In this document: in pieces, positions 33,769 to 45,094 of the stretch
How positions within the stretch are numbered: position 1 is the first letter of the stretch
How the letters are laid out: each line of letters starts with the position of its first letter
From: Cercophora sp. LCS_1
Taxonomy: Eukaryota > Ascomycota > Sordariomycetes > Sordariales > Lasiosphaeriaceae
Length of the DNA stretch: 64,000 nucleotides
NCBI GenBank assembly: GCA_036250225.1
Contig: JAPZLL010000041.1
Location: 1 to 64,000 of the forward strand
Reading direction: 5' to 3'
Notes under the pieces: model-generated
Database searches by the model: none
The model's input: the letters and a program-made list of their open reading frames with translations, nothing else
What the model was told of the DNA's origin: nothing
Translations under genes and position numbers: made by a program

Positions 33769-36700
33769 TCATCCAGCGTTCTCCTCTTCAACCCATTCAT
33801 ACGAGACCCCACTAGCCGGAGCCTGGTCCTTGCTTGTCTCCTTCAACACTTCGACTTCCTTCAACAGGTTCACCAGCATATCTTCTATCTTTGCCAAGTC
33901 GCCGTTTCCTTTCGTGCTCAGCCCCTTCAACGCGCGATGAAAGATGTTTCGCTTCTTCTTCTCGACGTCCTCGACACGGGCCCCCTGGTGGTTCAAGGGA
34001 CGGGGGCCCGCCATCTTGGCCTGCCTTTCGGCCTTTTCTGTGATGAGAATACTGGCCTCTTCATCAACGATTTTCCTCACATCCTCAAATGTTTCCCGGA
34101 CCGCGCCCGCATTGCTCACAAGTTCCATGAGAATCTTGGCGTCCCGCGCATTCCGTTGAGCGTCCCTAGACGCCGTGACATCCCGCGAGGTAACCCGCCC
34201 CATACCTGCCTCCAGGGGGTTGTCCATAAGGGGGCTGGTGAGTCCAGTGCTGAGATCGTCGTGAAGCCCCCAAGCGACGTTGCTTGATCGCTTTCCCTGA
34301 CTACTTGGCGTATTCGCGGCCACGGCTGGCGAGTAACTACCGGTCATGTCCGTTCCTTTCCCGCGATCATCTCGCCCAGCGGTGCCATCTGCAATTGCTC
34401 GGTTGATGGGCCCATCTCCGCAGTCGTCTGTCGTGGTTACTACGCCATCCGTAGGGAATACTTTCTTCGGAACTGGAATGGGAGGAGAGCTGGTCCAAAC
34501 GGCATTCCCATCAAGTGTAGCTCCCATTGTAGCTGCATCAGGGGCACATGCTATATCAGCGGCCGGCTGCTGCTCCAAAGGCGTAGCATAATCCGACCTA
34601 GGAGGTAGCTTGGCCTGAAGCGCTGCGTAGCATCCATCGTCGACCCGTTCAGGGGGCTAGAAAAGTCAGCCGTGTCCGCAGATACCCAGGCTAGAGCCAA
34701 TACGTACTGAGTTTGTGTCAACCATGATGTTTTTCTTTGCCTCCCCGGTTGCCACACTCGACTCCTCTTGCGTCCCCTCTTCGTTCTCGCTTATAGTCCC
34801 CAGGGGGTTCACGGAATCCCACCGTTTTAACTTCTTTCTCCATTCTAGCATGTACTGTCCTGCTAGATGTTCTTCCCAGGATTTTTGGAGCTGCTGGGCC
34901 TGTTTCTTTTTCAAGGCTTGCTCCCGTTTCAAAGCATTCAGCTCTGGTAGAATGAGCCTCCTGATAGCATCCTCAACGGTTTCGAGGAGTTTTGGGTTGT
35001 TAATCGTTGATGCTCGGCTTCTTGGATCTCTCAGCCTGGAAACTGAGGCTCTCTGGCTCTCCGGTAATAAGTTACCGCCATCTGGCGCCTGCTGGGAGTG
35101 GTCATCCACCTTTGTGGCTCGTCTTGGAGACCGCTTCCTTGATCTGAGAATATTGCCATCAGCGTCCAGTTTTGGTCGCCGTTTTGGCTTTCGAGCCTTC
35201 CTGACTGGCTCGGGAGTCTCGTCGAGAGGGATTGCTTGGACCTGTTCGAAGACTTCCACGCCCCCTTGGGGAGATACCGAGTCCTTCTGGCCCGCGGCGT
35301 TGGAGCCCTGCAGTTTCTCTCCCTCGACAAGAACACTGGGCATCGGATCGTCGAGGAAGGAGCATGCCGGTATCGATGAGACGCCACTAGGTAACGGACG
35401 CTCCTCCACCGGATCGTGGAGAAGGGAGCCCGATTGGATAGAGGATATCGCGGTTTCAATATCAACCGCTGTTGGCCGAAATAGCCGATTCTCCTCATTT
35501 TCAATCACAGATCGGTTAACTCTGCCCCTTTGTTCGATTTCTAGCGAGCGGCCTCCACTTGCGGTACGAGATTTTGGTTTGCTGGAAGGAGTGAGTCGCA
35601 CGCGGACAGAGGGCTTCTTGTGCCCCGTTACATTCTCCCCCTCTTGGCTGGTGGCCTTTCCGCCTTCGAAGTACTCCAATAAAAGAGAAGTTTGAGAGCG
35701 AGAACCCCTGTGGCGGGTCTTGATGGTAATCGGTGTACCATCTGTCGGGAGAGAGTACGGCTGGGCTGGGTCCGCATGTTCCAGCAGCGGCGTTGCTTCG
35801 AGCAATCCGGATTCACGCCCAACGTTCTCAGTCCTGACTGGTACTCGACGGGGGCGCTGACTAGCTAGCCCACCCAAGGTTTCTCTGGTAGTGTAAATGT
35901 CCGGCCAAGTAGCCAGCGGCAGCGCGGGGGCAGTTGGCAACTGGCCTTCTGTGGAAGGCTCCGCATTTTGTCTCGGACTTGATGTACCCCAGATAGCCTT
36001 AGCTGCCCGTTCGGCCCATTCTCGCTCTTCATCCGCAACGTCTTGATCTTCATTTGGCACCTTTGGAGGCCGCGGAGGAGCATATTCGGCGTCTTCCATA
36101 GTTATGAATGGCGAGGAAACAACTGACGGTTTGGTTCCCGCTGGGGGGATCGGCACTACCAGAGGCTTTCGCTCGACGATTTTCTCGGCAGAAGGCTGCT
36201 TCCTTTTTGGCTGGCCACCTGAATCGATGTGCAGTTGGTCTGCTACGGCCTCCTGGGGTCCTGGTGTTGCCGCGCCCTGATTCTGCATCTGCTCTTCCAA
36301 GGCTCGGATTCGTTCTTCGGCTTCCCGAAGTTTCATCAAAATCGCTTCATGAACATCACTTGACACCACCGACGGCGTATTTGGTGTTGATGTCCTCTCG
36401 GATATTGCCTTTTTCAGCTCCATCCGGCCTTCGGGCACCGTGGGCAAGTCGGGCGGGTTAGACCGAACCCCGTGCCCGCCGTTCTTCTTTGCCGAAACCC
36501 TTGCTACTGTGTGGCGGTATGCATTGCTACCAAAGAGGACTTCGTCGAACACAAATCTAGTGTTGCTGAGAACGGACTCTCGGTCACCGAGCAGCCCATC
36601 ATCAGAGCCTATGACAGACGCCCTTGAGTCGATGTCTCTGGGCGCGTAAGCCGGGTACTTTGGAACCATGTCTTCGAGGCCAAGTCTTGCGATGTCCAGT

Positions 36701-37215
36701 GTGGTACGATTGTTGTGTAACAAATCGTGCATCTCACGCATCGAATTCCTAGCAGTCCATCAGTAACCTTGTCCACTCAGCTCCAAGAGTGTCTTGACTC
36801 ACAAACCCAACGCCTGAACCAGCAGCATCAAACTAGCCTTCTTCGTCCCCAACCTCCCAAGCAACCGGCGGACCTCTCCACCGTTCCACCATATCGACAG
36901 ACGGGCGCGCCAATCTGCTCTACCAAAAAGACTGTCAAACTCATCTTCAATCTGCGTCAACAGAACTTCGCATCCTTCGACTGAGAGACTGAAAACATCA
37001 TCCAACTGGAACCGCCAGATAGCGCCTCCGTCTCGCTGAAGTGCTGCTTCAACTTGTCGAAGAGCGGCGTGGACGATCCTAATCTCATCTTCAATATCGC
37101 GCGCTACGGCCGGGGCGTCTTGGAATTCGTTGACGGCATCCTTTACCGCCACTGCCGCCCGGATGATGTTCGCGGAGAGGCCGACCGCACTGGCTGTGAT
37201 GCTTAATGGGTCCAT
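33769..37215 (-). CDS. Protein with fungal STAND N-terminal-type domain, no NTPase
   Basis: Three exons (37215-36803, 36748-34708, 34656-33769) give 1113 aa. The introns (54 and 51 bp; GTGAGT..CTAG and GTACGT..CTAG) keep phase and join L-V-Q-A-L-G-L to N-S-M-R-E-M-H-D-L-L. Residues 1-130 (M-D-P-L-S-I-T-A-S-A-V-G-L-S-A-N-I-I) match the fungal N-terminal domain of STAND proteins, a helical domain normally placed ahead of NACHT/NB-ARC. Here no P-loop follows. Instead there are about 700 residues of disordered, charged sequence, a coiled coil near L-R-E-A-E-E-R-I-R-A-L-E-E-Q-M, and a K/Q-rich helix ending W-E-E-H-L-A-G-Q-Y-M-L-E-W. The function is unknown; it could be a signalling adaptor or scaffold. 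Confidence 0.85.
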
Positions 37216-38458
37216 CCCGAGTCACCGGGATGATTGAAGATGAGAAACATGTCGGGGGGAGGGTGGCGTGAGTGAATTGACATTCGCAAGACTTCAGCTG
37301 GACATTGGGGTTCATGCACCGCCCCCACGCTTGCCGAATCCGGTGGTTGGGCGTCGCACCCCTTCCCAACGCACCTTCCCCACAACATCCGTCGGGAATT
37401 TCCTCTCCACTCAAAAGTGAGTGAACAATCAGGGCCGCACTCCTGCACTCCATGACGATTTCACCCTTCGGTTCACTTTTCAGTTGGTTCTTTTCACACG
37501 CAGATTTCCCAAGGAATTTCGGGTTCATTTTTACTATTCCATGCCAAACCAAAATACTTTATTATTACTCATTTCTAGGTAACGGTCAAAGCTGAACTTC
37601 CATCAGCATGCATCCATTGCGAACCCGCTATGAGGAGGGCATGTAGGCTCGTCACGCTAATGGTTGATTAGGCGGCGGCGGCTGGGGGCGGTATCTTGAG
37701 AATCCCATCAACAAGCTCCTACGTGTGGATGTGAGGATTCAATCATGTCCGGCCGCTTCCGTGGTAATGTTTTCTTCAGAGTAACGATCAAACCATCATG
37801 AAATATGCGCTCTGTTTAAACAAAAGAAAAAGGGGTGACGCACGTACCACCCCCTTTTCACGACCATGTCGCCAAAGGAAAGGAACAAAGGCAATGGAAA
37901 CATAATCTAGTGTCATTAGCTCTGGTGGAAGTCATGAACGTGTAGATTTGCCCAAAGGCTCATGTTGTGTCAACAACCTCTGTTCACAAAATCAGACCAA
38001 TCGCCCTAAACACAACGGTGTTGTCAAGTTTGAATGAAGCTCCCTTGACCCGAGATGAACGTTCCGGTGAGCTTTGGGCTGCTACCCCAAACCACAGACC
38101 CGGCAATGGGCCGGCGTGGGAGGGTCCCTGCGCCATCTACCTAGTAATCCGCACAAGTGAAAGGAAGCCCGCTCCACCCATGAACGTTGCACCTTCACCC
38201 ATCCTCCATCTTGTTGAGGTTCACAGGCTGGTCGAAAGAGAGTACGATACCACACGCTCCCCCCGACTTATCTCGTGGTTTCTTCCCTTCTTTAGTACAA
38301 GCAATTCTTCTCTTTTTCTTCTCTTCCTGTCCGCTTTTCTGCCAGACAAGTTAGAGCAACCAGCCCCAACAAAACGACGCCCTGTCCCGACAGACAGACA
38401 TCCCATCCCGACTGAAAGACGCCATCCCGGCTGAAAGGTGTCGCGCTCTAACAACAAG
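37216..38458. other. Shared upstream region of two divergent genes
   Basis: The STAND-like gene (minus) and the F-box gene (plus) diverge from here. No coding sequence is supported. The plus-strand leader before 38459 is pyrimidine-rich and carries tandem CATCCCG-type units near 38400-38430. Confidence 0.4.
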
Positions 38459-39675
38459 ATGGAGAACTTTTCTCTCGCCACGTCGTCAGACGAGGAGCTA
38501 CCCGACATCTCCCTCAGCCTTCTCGAGCCTACAGACGAGATTGAACCTCTCAACAGCAACAACAGCACCTCCTCCGAGCGGGGTGTTAGCTCCGACTCCG
38601 ACCTCTCACGCAGCAACGATGATGACAACGAGAAAGATGACAAAATCACGACTTCTTCCGCTCCCAACACTGGCACTCGCCTTACCACTCCTGCTTCGCC
38701 TTTCAACATGCCGCCCGAGATAATGCTGAAGATAGCAAGCTACCTTACTTCAAAAACCCTCGTCAGACTCGCCTTAGCAAACCGCAGGATGGCTGCATTC
38801 TGGCTCCCCGAGCTCTACAAGAGGGACAGTCGCAAGGATACTCCCTCAGCATTCAGATGGGCCATGTTCGACGGGTCGCCAGGCACAGTCAACTGGGCGA
38901 TAAAGTTCCGTGGCGAGCACCGATACGACATTTTGAAGCCTTTAGTTTGTGGGAGGATCGAGCCTTTGGTCGAGGCTGCGTGGGAGGGTAATTGGCAGTG
39001 GGCTGAGTTCTTGGTAAGTCGATCTTTGCTTACCGAGGAATTCTGGACTTCAAGTCAATTTTTATGGCTGTCACGCTTTCATGATTCTCACGGGGAAACG
39101 CACTTACTTCGGGTGATGTCCGGAATGGAGGCGGTATCCGGACAAGGCGTTGATATTCATGATTGCTGGCTTTGTTCGCGGGCATTTGCTTTGCGCACGG
39201 CGATCTTATTTGCTTGTGCCAAAATGTACAATACTTGCTCCGTTCATTGTCTGAAATCGCGGCGGCATCTGGATAACAAGTCAATCTCCATTGCTCCTCT
39301 ATCAGTTAATTTTCACACATACTGGCTAACCTTCTGCCTTATCAGATCTACCAGGGCCACCCCGTCGACATCATCTCCCAGTCGGGCAAGATCAAGCCAA
39401 GCGGGGTGCTGAAGCTCCAGACACCGCTCTCAGCCACCCTCCATTCCGCCATGGGCCGCAAGGGAGTTGTTTGTCCCCTCCGGATGGTCCGCCTGCTGCT
39501 CAAGCACGGCAAAACGTCATTCAAGATTGCGGCACTGACGGTCTATCCGAAGAACAAAACCTTCCCCTCTGGCCCTAGCGCCGCTGCACCAGCTCAGCAG
39601 CAGACCCCTGAGACGGATCCTTGCAACTACACGCCGTTGGAGCTGGTCGAGATGCTTCGCGAGACTCCCTGTTAG
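38459..39675 (+). CDS. F-box protein, ankyrin-type fungal family
   Basis: Two exons (38459-39013 and 39346-39675) give 294 aa. The open frame extends upstream only through a GTG, so ATG 38459 (M-E-N-F-S-L-A) is chosen. The intron, GTAAGT..TATCAG with GGCTAAC branch, is long (332 bp) but in phase; without it the frame is nonsense. Residues 1-80 are acidic and serine-rich. The F-box (about 82-125) reads M-P-P-E-I-M-L-K-I-A-S-Y-L then L-A-N-R-R-M and L-Y-K-R-D. The following A-F-R-W-A-M-F-D-G-S and exon 2 L-R-M-V-R-L-L-L-K-H-G resemble degenerate ankyrin units, as in fungal F-box-ankyrin proteins. It is a probable SCF substrate receptor; the C-terminus is short compared with relatives. Confidence 0.75.
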
Positions 39676-40038
39676 ATTCACGACGATTTCGATTGCCGGG
39701 ACGAGATGATAGCGCTGCTGCTCTTTTTGTCGCTCTGAATTTTGGGGAGTGGTATGGCGTTGGCGTTCGGGAGGATGGATTTGGGACGTTCTACTTTGGC
39801 GTCTGGCTTTGCCCTTGAGTCTTTGGATGTGGGTTAGGAGGGTGTGAAAGTGTGATCTCTAAGTCCCGAAACGTGGGCCTCCTGACCAACGCCAAGACCG
39901 GGTTGGGGGCGCAGCCACGTGATTATGTGGGGCAATTCCAAAAACACATTAGCGCTCTCAGGAAAGAAAACGGTGAAAAAACGGTCAACCGTTGAAACGA
40001 CAGCTGACGTAGCTGCCGTTTGAGTACCGGCGAGCTCT
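39676..40038. other. Intergenic, 3' flank of the F-box gene
   Basis: No gene seen. It ends directly at the left edge of an LTR. Confidence 0.4.
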
Positions 40039-40607
40039 TGTCACGACCCAGGCAACCAGGTCATGACCCCAAGGAGGGAAGCACAGACCAACTGCAAAAG
40101 ACCAATCGTTGGGCTCAGAATGCAACGACCCACAGAACCTTGCGAAGACCAATCAGAACGGTCCCGAACGGAATGGTCCCGAGCTCGGGACCATGATGCT
40201 CGGGACCTGGCATGAGCCTATCACGACGGACCCGAGGGTAGAGGTCCCGAGCTCGGGACCAGCAGGCTCGGGACACTGAGCCAGACATCATGGATATATA
40301 GCTAGCTAGTTCTCCCTTGTGTGAGGAATTGTTCTTGTTCCTCACGCAAGTATTCGCTTTATTAATTGATCCAACTTCAATTGTACTCTACTATATTATC
40401 ACTCTGTATATTACAGTATATTATAGTTGCATACAACCTTAACCCAACGAACCATCCTGTCTGTGAGGACTTGCTTCCGTGTTCACCCCTCCTTACCCTT
40501 CGGTCCGTGACCTCGAACATACCCGGGCCTCCTGACCCCAGCCCCCACGCTGCGTCCCTGTCACACCCTGATAGCGGTCGTAACAATCTTTGATAGTGGT
40601 CGTAACA
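40039..40607 (+). mobile_element. LTR of an LTR retrotransposon (copy A), no target duplication
   Basis: It starts TGTCACGACC and ends GGTCGTAACA, so it has TG..CA ends. It is homologous over its length to the reverse complement of 44558-45089. The end motif is duplicated in tandem (ends at 40585 and at 40607). It contains a TATATAG promoter-like box near 40295, and two perfect 18-bp palindromes GGTCCCGAGCTCGGGACC at 40175-40192 and 40243-40260. The flanking 5-mers (GCTCT on the left; ATCTT or ATTTT on the right) do not match, so this is not a simple solo LTR. No gag or pol coding is present beside it. Confidence 0.8.
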
Positions 40608-40632
40608 ATTTTAACTGTAGTACATCGGGGCA

Positions 40633-41340
40633 TTATGCTTTAAGGCATAAAAGCATTAACGGGTAAAACGCTGGGTCTTTACTTCCTTTTATATTAATTC
40701 TATTGGGCATAACGCCGCTTGGGCCAATACCGTTAGGGGTATATTGGTGCTTTATAGGCGCGGTAGTCTCAGGCATCAAATGCTTACAGTTGGTTAACGG
40801 GGGCAAGTCGATGGGATTAAGATCGATAACGACGGGGCTGTGGATTGGGGCGGTCGGCATTGAAGGTGCAGCCTTATCGGCGCGCCGTAGCTCTTTAATG
40901 TTGAAGATAGGTTTGAGGCTGAGGATTTTCGCCTTGAAGGGTTCCAAGTGCGTGGCATCCCAGAAGTCGAGGAATTCCTGATGCTCGATACAGTCCTTCA
41001 CATCCCTGTCGAATCCAGTGAGGCTTCTCATGATCTCCAGATCGGCATCCTTGGGCGGTTTTGGGTAGAACCCCAACTCCCTCTCGATTTCCTTAATGCG
41101 AGCGTGGACCTTTTTCTTGACTTCGGGGAGCCTACGGGCCGTTAGCAATCTCATACCAACAATTGGGATATGGGGCTCTACTCACACCTTGGAAAACTGC
41201 TCGCCCAGCTGTTGTGATAGGAACGCCTTCAGCTTTTCGATGCCACATCGATTCTTAAAGGAATTGAATGCCTCGGGCCAGAGTCCTCCCTTTATCCTTC
41301 TTTCCAGCCAGTCATTCCAAACTAAACCGTGCTCCAATAG
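40633..41340 (-). pseudogene. Dynamin-like GTPase stalk fragment
   Basis: The 5' piece (41340-41186) reads W-N-D-W-L-E-R-R-I-K-G-G-L-W-P then F-K-N-R-C-G-I-E-K-L. A normal 54-bp intron (41132-41185, GTGAGT, branch TGCTAAC, acceptor GTAG) follows. The 3' piece (41131-40633) reads L-P-E-V-K-K-K-V-H-A-R-I and L-G-F-Y-P-K-P-P-K-D-A. This is the middle/stalk region of fungal dynamin-related proteins. The GTPase domain that should lie upstream (beyond 41340) is absent. The 3' end runs into AT-rich sequence 26 bp from the LTR. It is probably a gene truncated by rearrangement at the retroelement. Confidence 0.7.
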
Positions 41341-42512
41341 CAACGGCTATCCCGATCGGTTGGCCATGGTGGTTGCCGCCAGAAGCGCCAAACCCATGCC
41401 AAGGCCCTAGAAAGCCCTGTTTTCCCGACCAATAACCCAGAAGGTCCATAACCCTAACCCTGGCCGTCATCGTCTTTTGAACAACAGGATGCATCACGGC
41501 GCCACACCCGCAGACGAACCACGCCCATGCTAAGGTAACGTGTCGTCGTTTACCCCCACGAGTGGGCGAACTTTCTTGGGCCACATTCCCGTTGCTTTCG
41601 ACGACCGGCATTGCTGATTTGTCTCTTGGTCGGGTTTGGATGACGGAAACGGGAGTGCCAGGCGGTTTGGATTGGCGGACGGGTCGGTGTGGACTGGTCA
41701 TTCGGCAGATGTAGTGCTCGGCCAGAACATGATGAAGAACTCGGGTCCTCCCCCGGCCTTGCAACGCTTTCTGTCTCGCCAATCATATGGGATGTCTCGT
41801 CTGCGCCTGGAAGAATCTGCGCTCGTGACACCGCCGTGGAGGCGGCTGAGGAATGGCTACCCATATGATCGCGACGATGCATTTGCCGTGGACTTACATA
41901 CCTTGGCCATCCAGTGGCAATAAGAGTGCATCGCCGGACTCTCCAGAATGCTGACAAGGTTTGGGGAGGGTGGGGCGGGGGGGTTGCTATAGTAACGGGC
42001 CGCATCTTCTGTGTGAATAGGGCCACTGCACAATGTTACATGGTCAAGGCGAAGTTGCCGGTGTCCACTTTGATATCATTGTACACCGCCGCGGCCGGCC
42101 AGGGTCTTGTTGTGTCCCTTGTTGGCAGACCCCGCAACAGCGCCGATTCCCCAGCATCACATCATATAGCCCGCATCCGCGGCAAAACGGTCGCCAATGA
42201 TAATGGACAATCCAACCATGTCCCGAGTACATCTGGGCTGCACGGTGAACACTGTGCACTGTGTCCATTTCACTTTCGCCGCATTGCGGAGCAGCTGCAA
42301 CCCGTGACGTCCATGTGCTTGTCAACGCCGGCTTGTCGACGTCAAAAAAGCTGAATATTCTTCTCCGGCCACTTGTTCAACTCCTCCGGGGTTAGAAAGG
42401 TTAGTGCTTACACAGCCAAATCCCCCTGCACTGCGGCCGAAAAAAAAAACCCCCTTGCCACACTAATAGTACTGACCCCGGAGGAGGTGTACAGCCAACG
42501 GCTCAAGCCACC
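41341..42512. other. Intergenic, no gene recognised
   Basis: Overlapping open frames on both strands show no domain. A run of about 11 A lies near 42440-42450. Confidence 0.4.
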
Positions 42513-42816
42513 ATGAAGATCTCAGCCTTCGTCCTCATCACCTTTGCCGGCATGTCCATAGTCGTGCTCCAAAGTAGGTCCACAACAAACGCAAAACCAT
42601 AATCTCCAAAATCTTGAAAAGGAGACAATGGATCAACGCACAGTGCCTCTCCTGGGGGTCCTGGCTTTAGTAGATCCCTCAGTAATTAGCGCCCCATGGC
42701 AAGCAGTCGGGTGCCCGCGCTACACCCGTCCCTCTCGACGTAGAAACCAGTGCGTGGGTGATCCGGCCCCTTTGCATCGATTCCCATACCCACTGTCTAT
42801 CCAGAGTCGGCTGTAA
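42513..42816 (+). other. Candidate very small secreted protein
   Basis: An ATG at 42513 begins M-K-I-S-A-F-V-L-I-T-F-A-G-M-S-I-V-V-L-Q, a good signal-peptide-like hydrophobic stretch. It is followed at once by a GTAGGT donor. Several acceptors (about 42630-42675) are possible. One model gives a basic tail with two cysteines ending at 42816; another ends after about 42 residues. No family is recognised, and the exon structure is uncertain. Confidence 0.3.
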
Positions 42817-43219
42817 GTTGGCCTATCTTTGCAGTACAATTCCGGGACATTGCAAAGATTCACTGCTCCTTGAGGGTTCTAGGTACTAAACTTGCAGGGC
42901 AGCTAGGAACATGTAACCCCTCCGAACGAGCCAAGTCGGGTCACAAGAGGTTGACGGAGAGAGCTCGGTCTTGCCCCCGCCTGACTCCTCCCAAAGTGTG
43001 ATGGGTTCAGCAAAGTAAGGCACTGTTACTGGCCATAGTATAGTACTAAGGTTCTACGAAGAAGAAGAGAAAGGGAGAGAAATCTCTGCATCGCCAACGC
43101 CACTGAAGAGGTTGCGGAGCTCCGCCGGTTTGGTCGCTGACCAAACCCTAACCCTGAGCCTACAAAAAGCCCCACCTTGTCTTCACCACCACTACAAACC
43201 AAGGGGAACCACAAGAAAA
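42817..43219. other. Intergenic, 3' flank of the secreted-protein gene
   Basis: No gene is seen here. Confidence 0.4.
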
Positions 43220-43759
43220 TTAACGGCAAACGACCTGGAAACTCTTGATAGATTCCCCACCCCGATTAGCACAGACATACGCGGCCCCGACCGCGCCAGA
43301 GCCGCCGCTGCTGCATCCAGCATTAGCGTGTCCATGGACGCTGCAAAGCCCCCAGTCCCCAGTAAGATAGAGCGAATAGACGTCGCGGCGTTGGCCGCCC
43401 TCCCAGAACTCGTAGCAGTTCTGGCCCCATGTGTACGGTCCGTTCCAGTGAACGGGGTACCACGTGTAATCCGGCGCGCCGCCGCAGTTGCTCACCCACC
43501 GCCAGGCCTGCAGCGTGCCGGCGTAGTTGGGGTTTTCGCTTTGGCGGCGGTCGAGGCTGGGTCGCGTCCTTTGTTAGCATGGATAATCTAGGAGGCGGGG
43601 AGGAAGCACAACGTACGCAGGCAGAGAAACGGGTCCTAAGGAAATGAGCTCCGTCACGTTGAGTCGGATCACGTTGAATTCGCCATCGCCAGGCGTAGGG
43701 GCAGCGAGGCCGGTGGTGGCGAGGGAGGAGAAGAGAGAGAGGGCAAAGGCGGGCTTCAT
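43220..43759 (-). CDS. Small secreted cysteine-containing protein
   Basis: Two exons (43759-43617 and 43568-43220) give 163 aa. The 48-bp intron (GTACGT..ACAAAG, branch TGCTAAC) is in phase. Residues 1-20 (M-K-P-A-F-A-L-S-L-F-S-S-L-A-T-T-G-L-A-A) are a signal peptide with a likely cut after L-A-A. A dibasic L-D-R-R site near residue 54 could be a Kex2 cleavage site, leaving a mature part starting near Q-S-E-N-P-N-Y. The mature part has six cysteines (N-C-G-G, N-C-Y-E, L-C-S-V, G-C-S-S, V-C-A-N, V-V-C-R), enough for three disulphides, and is rich in Trp/Tyr/Gly. The features fit fungal effector-like or antimicrobial-type secreted proteins, but no family is recognised. It lies in a repeat-rich interval between two LTRs. 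Confidence 0.75.
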
Positions 43760-44552
43760 GATGGCGAGCTCGCTAGTCTTGATTCGCGCGTCCTGCCCTG
43801 TTCGGCAAAGGCAATGATGATGACTATAATGATGGCTTCTGTAATTGCCGTCGAGGAGATGGGATATACTGGGTTTTATACTCGTCAGCCTCGACCATCA
43901 GTCTCTCTTACTCCGGGCCACATTCCCACTTCTCTCGTTGTCCAGCCTGCAAAATGCTGAGTAATACTCGCCTCCCCTTTCAGCCATTGACACATATATC
44001 CATTCACAAGCCTAGAATTTACGAAAATAACGCAACCACCCCATGAGGCCAGGGCTAGGGCCCACGATCCGACTGCCAGGTGCGTTTTCCTCTGTAAGGT
44101 CTTTTTCCATCCCCTGCACGTACCCTGGCGCAACGCAACGCTGGGGCTGATTCACTGAGCTACTATCATACGACGGCAGCGCAGGCAGCAGCGGGCATGG
44201 CTTGGTATTGGCTTGGCGCACGTGGAACCATACTCTCTCTTTCTCTCGCACTCTTTTAAACACCAGTGGGCAGGGTGGTAGGGTGTCAGCCAGCGCGTTA
44301 ACCAGGGCTTTTCAGGTCAGGGCCTGAGCAAGGGCTGGAAGAGTGGGTTGAGACAGTGGCAGTCGAGATTGAGTTTCGACGCAAAAGCCCTGGACTCGGA
44401 TCCAAACACTGTAGGAAACGGAGACCCTACTGTGCTGTTTACTTAGCCTGGTGCGTTGAAATGGTGGGAGAGGAGTATACCGTTACAACCCAGCATTTGG
44501 CACACGGGAGACGGGCCGCCTGTGCATCCGGAGAGGGGCTGGGCTGCAGCAT
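43760..44552. other. Upstream region of the secreted-protein gene
   Basis: No gene supported. A TATATA-like element is at 44000 and TCTCTCTTT pyrimidine runs lie near 44235. Confidence 0.4.
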
Positions 44553-44557
44553 CAAGG

Positions 44558-45089
44558 TGTTACGACCACTATCAGAGGTATGACAGGGATGGATGCAGCG
44601 TTGGAGGCTAGGGTCGGGAGACTCGGGTGCGTTCGAGGTCACGGACCGAAGGGTAAGGAGGGGTGAACACGGAAGCAAGTCCTCACAGACGAGATAGTTC
44701 GCTGGGTCAATAGTCGCATGCAACTATAATGCGCTGTAGCACACTTGGTGACAATACAGTAGAATATAATTAAAACTAGTTTAATTGACAAAGCGAATAC
44801 TTGCGTAAGGAACAAAAACAATTCCTCACACAAGGGAAACTAGCTAGCTATCTATATACTGGTCTGTTCCTTCTGTCCCGAGCCCCGAGGCCTGCGTAGC
44901 CGGGACCTGGGACCCTTCTCACTGGCCGGCGGTCCCGGGTCCCGGGTCCCGAGCTCCCTGATGCCGGGATATGGGACCTTCCTGGTTGGTTTCGCAGGGT
45001 TTTGTGGGTCGTTGTACCCTGGACCCAATGATTGGTGCTCCGTAGTTGGTCTGTGCTCACTCCTTGAGGTCATGACCTGGGTCGTGACA
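44558..45089 (-). mobile_element. Solo LTR with 5-bp target-site duplication (copy B)
   Basis: 532 bp, with TGTTACGACC at the left and GTCGTGACA at the right end on the plus strand. Perfect flanking duplications CAAGG are at 44553-44557 and 45090-45094. It is homologous in reverse orientation to copy A. The absence of internal retroelement sequence with a perfect duplication indicates insertion followed by LTR-LTR recombination. It contains the same TATATAG box and the conserved block around CTTGTGTGAGGAATTG. The superfamily (Ty1/copia or Ty3) cannot be decided from the LTR alone. Confidence 0.92.
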
Positions 45090-45094
45090 CAAGG

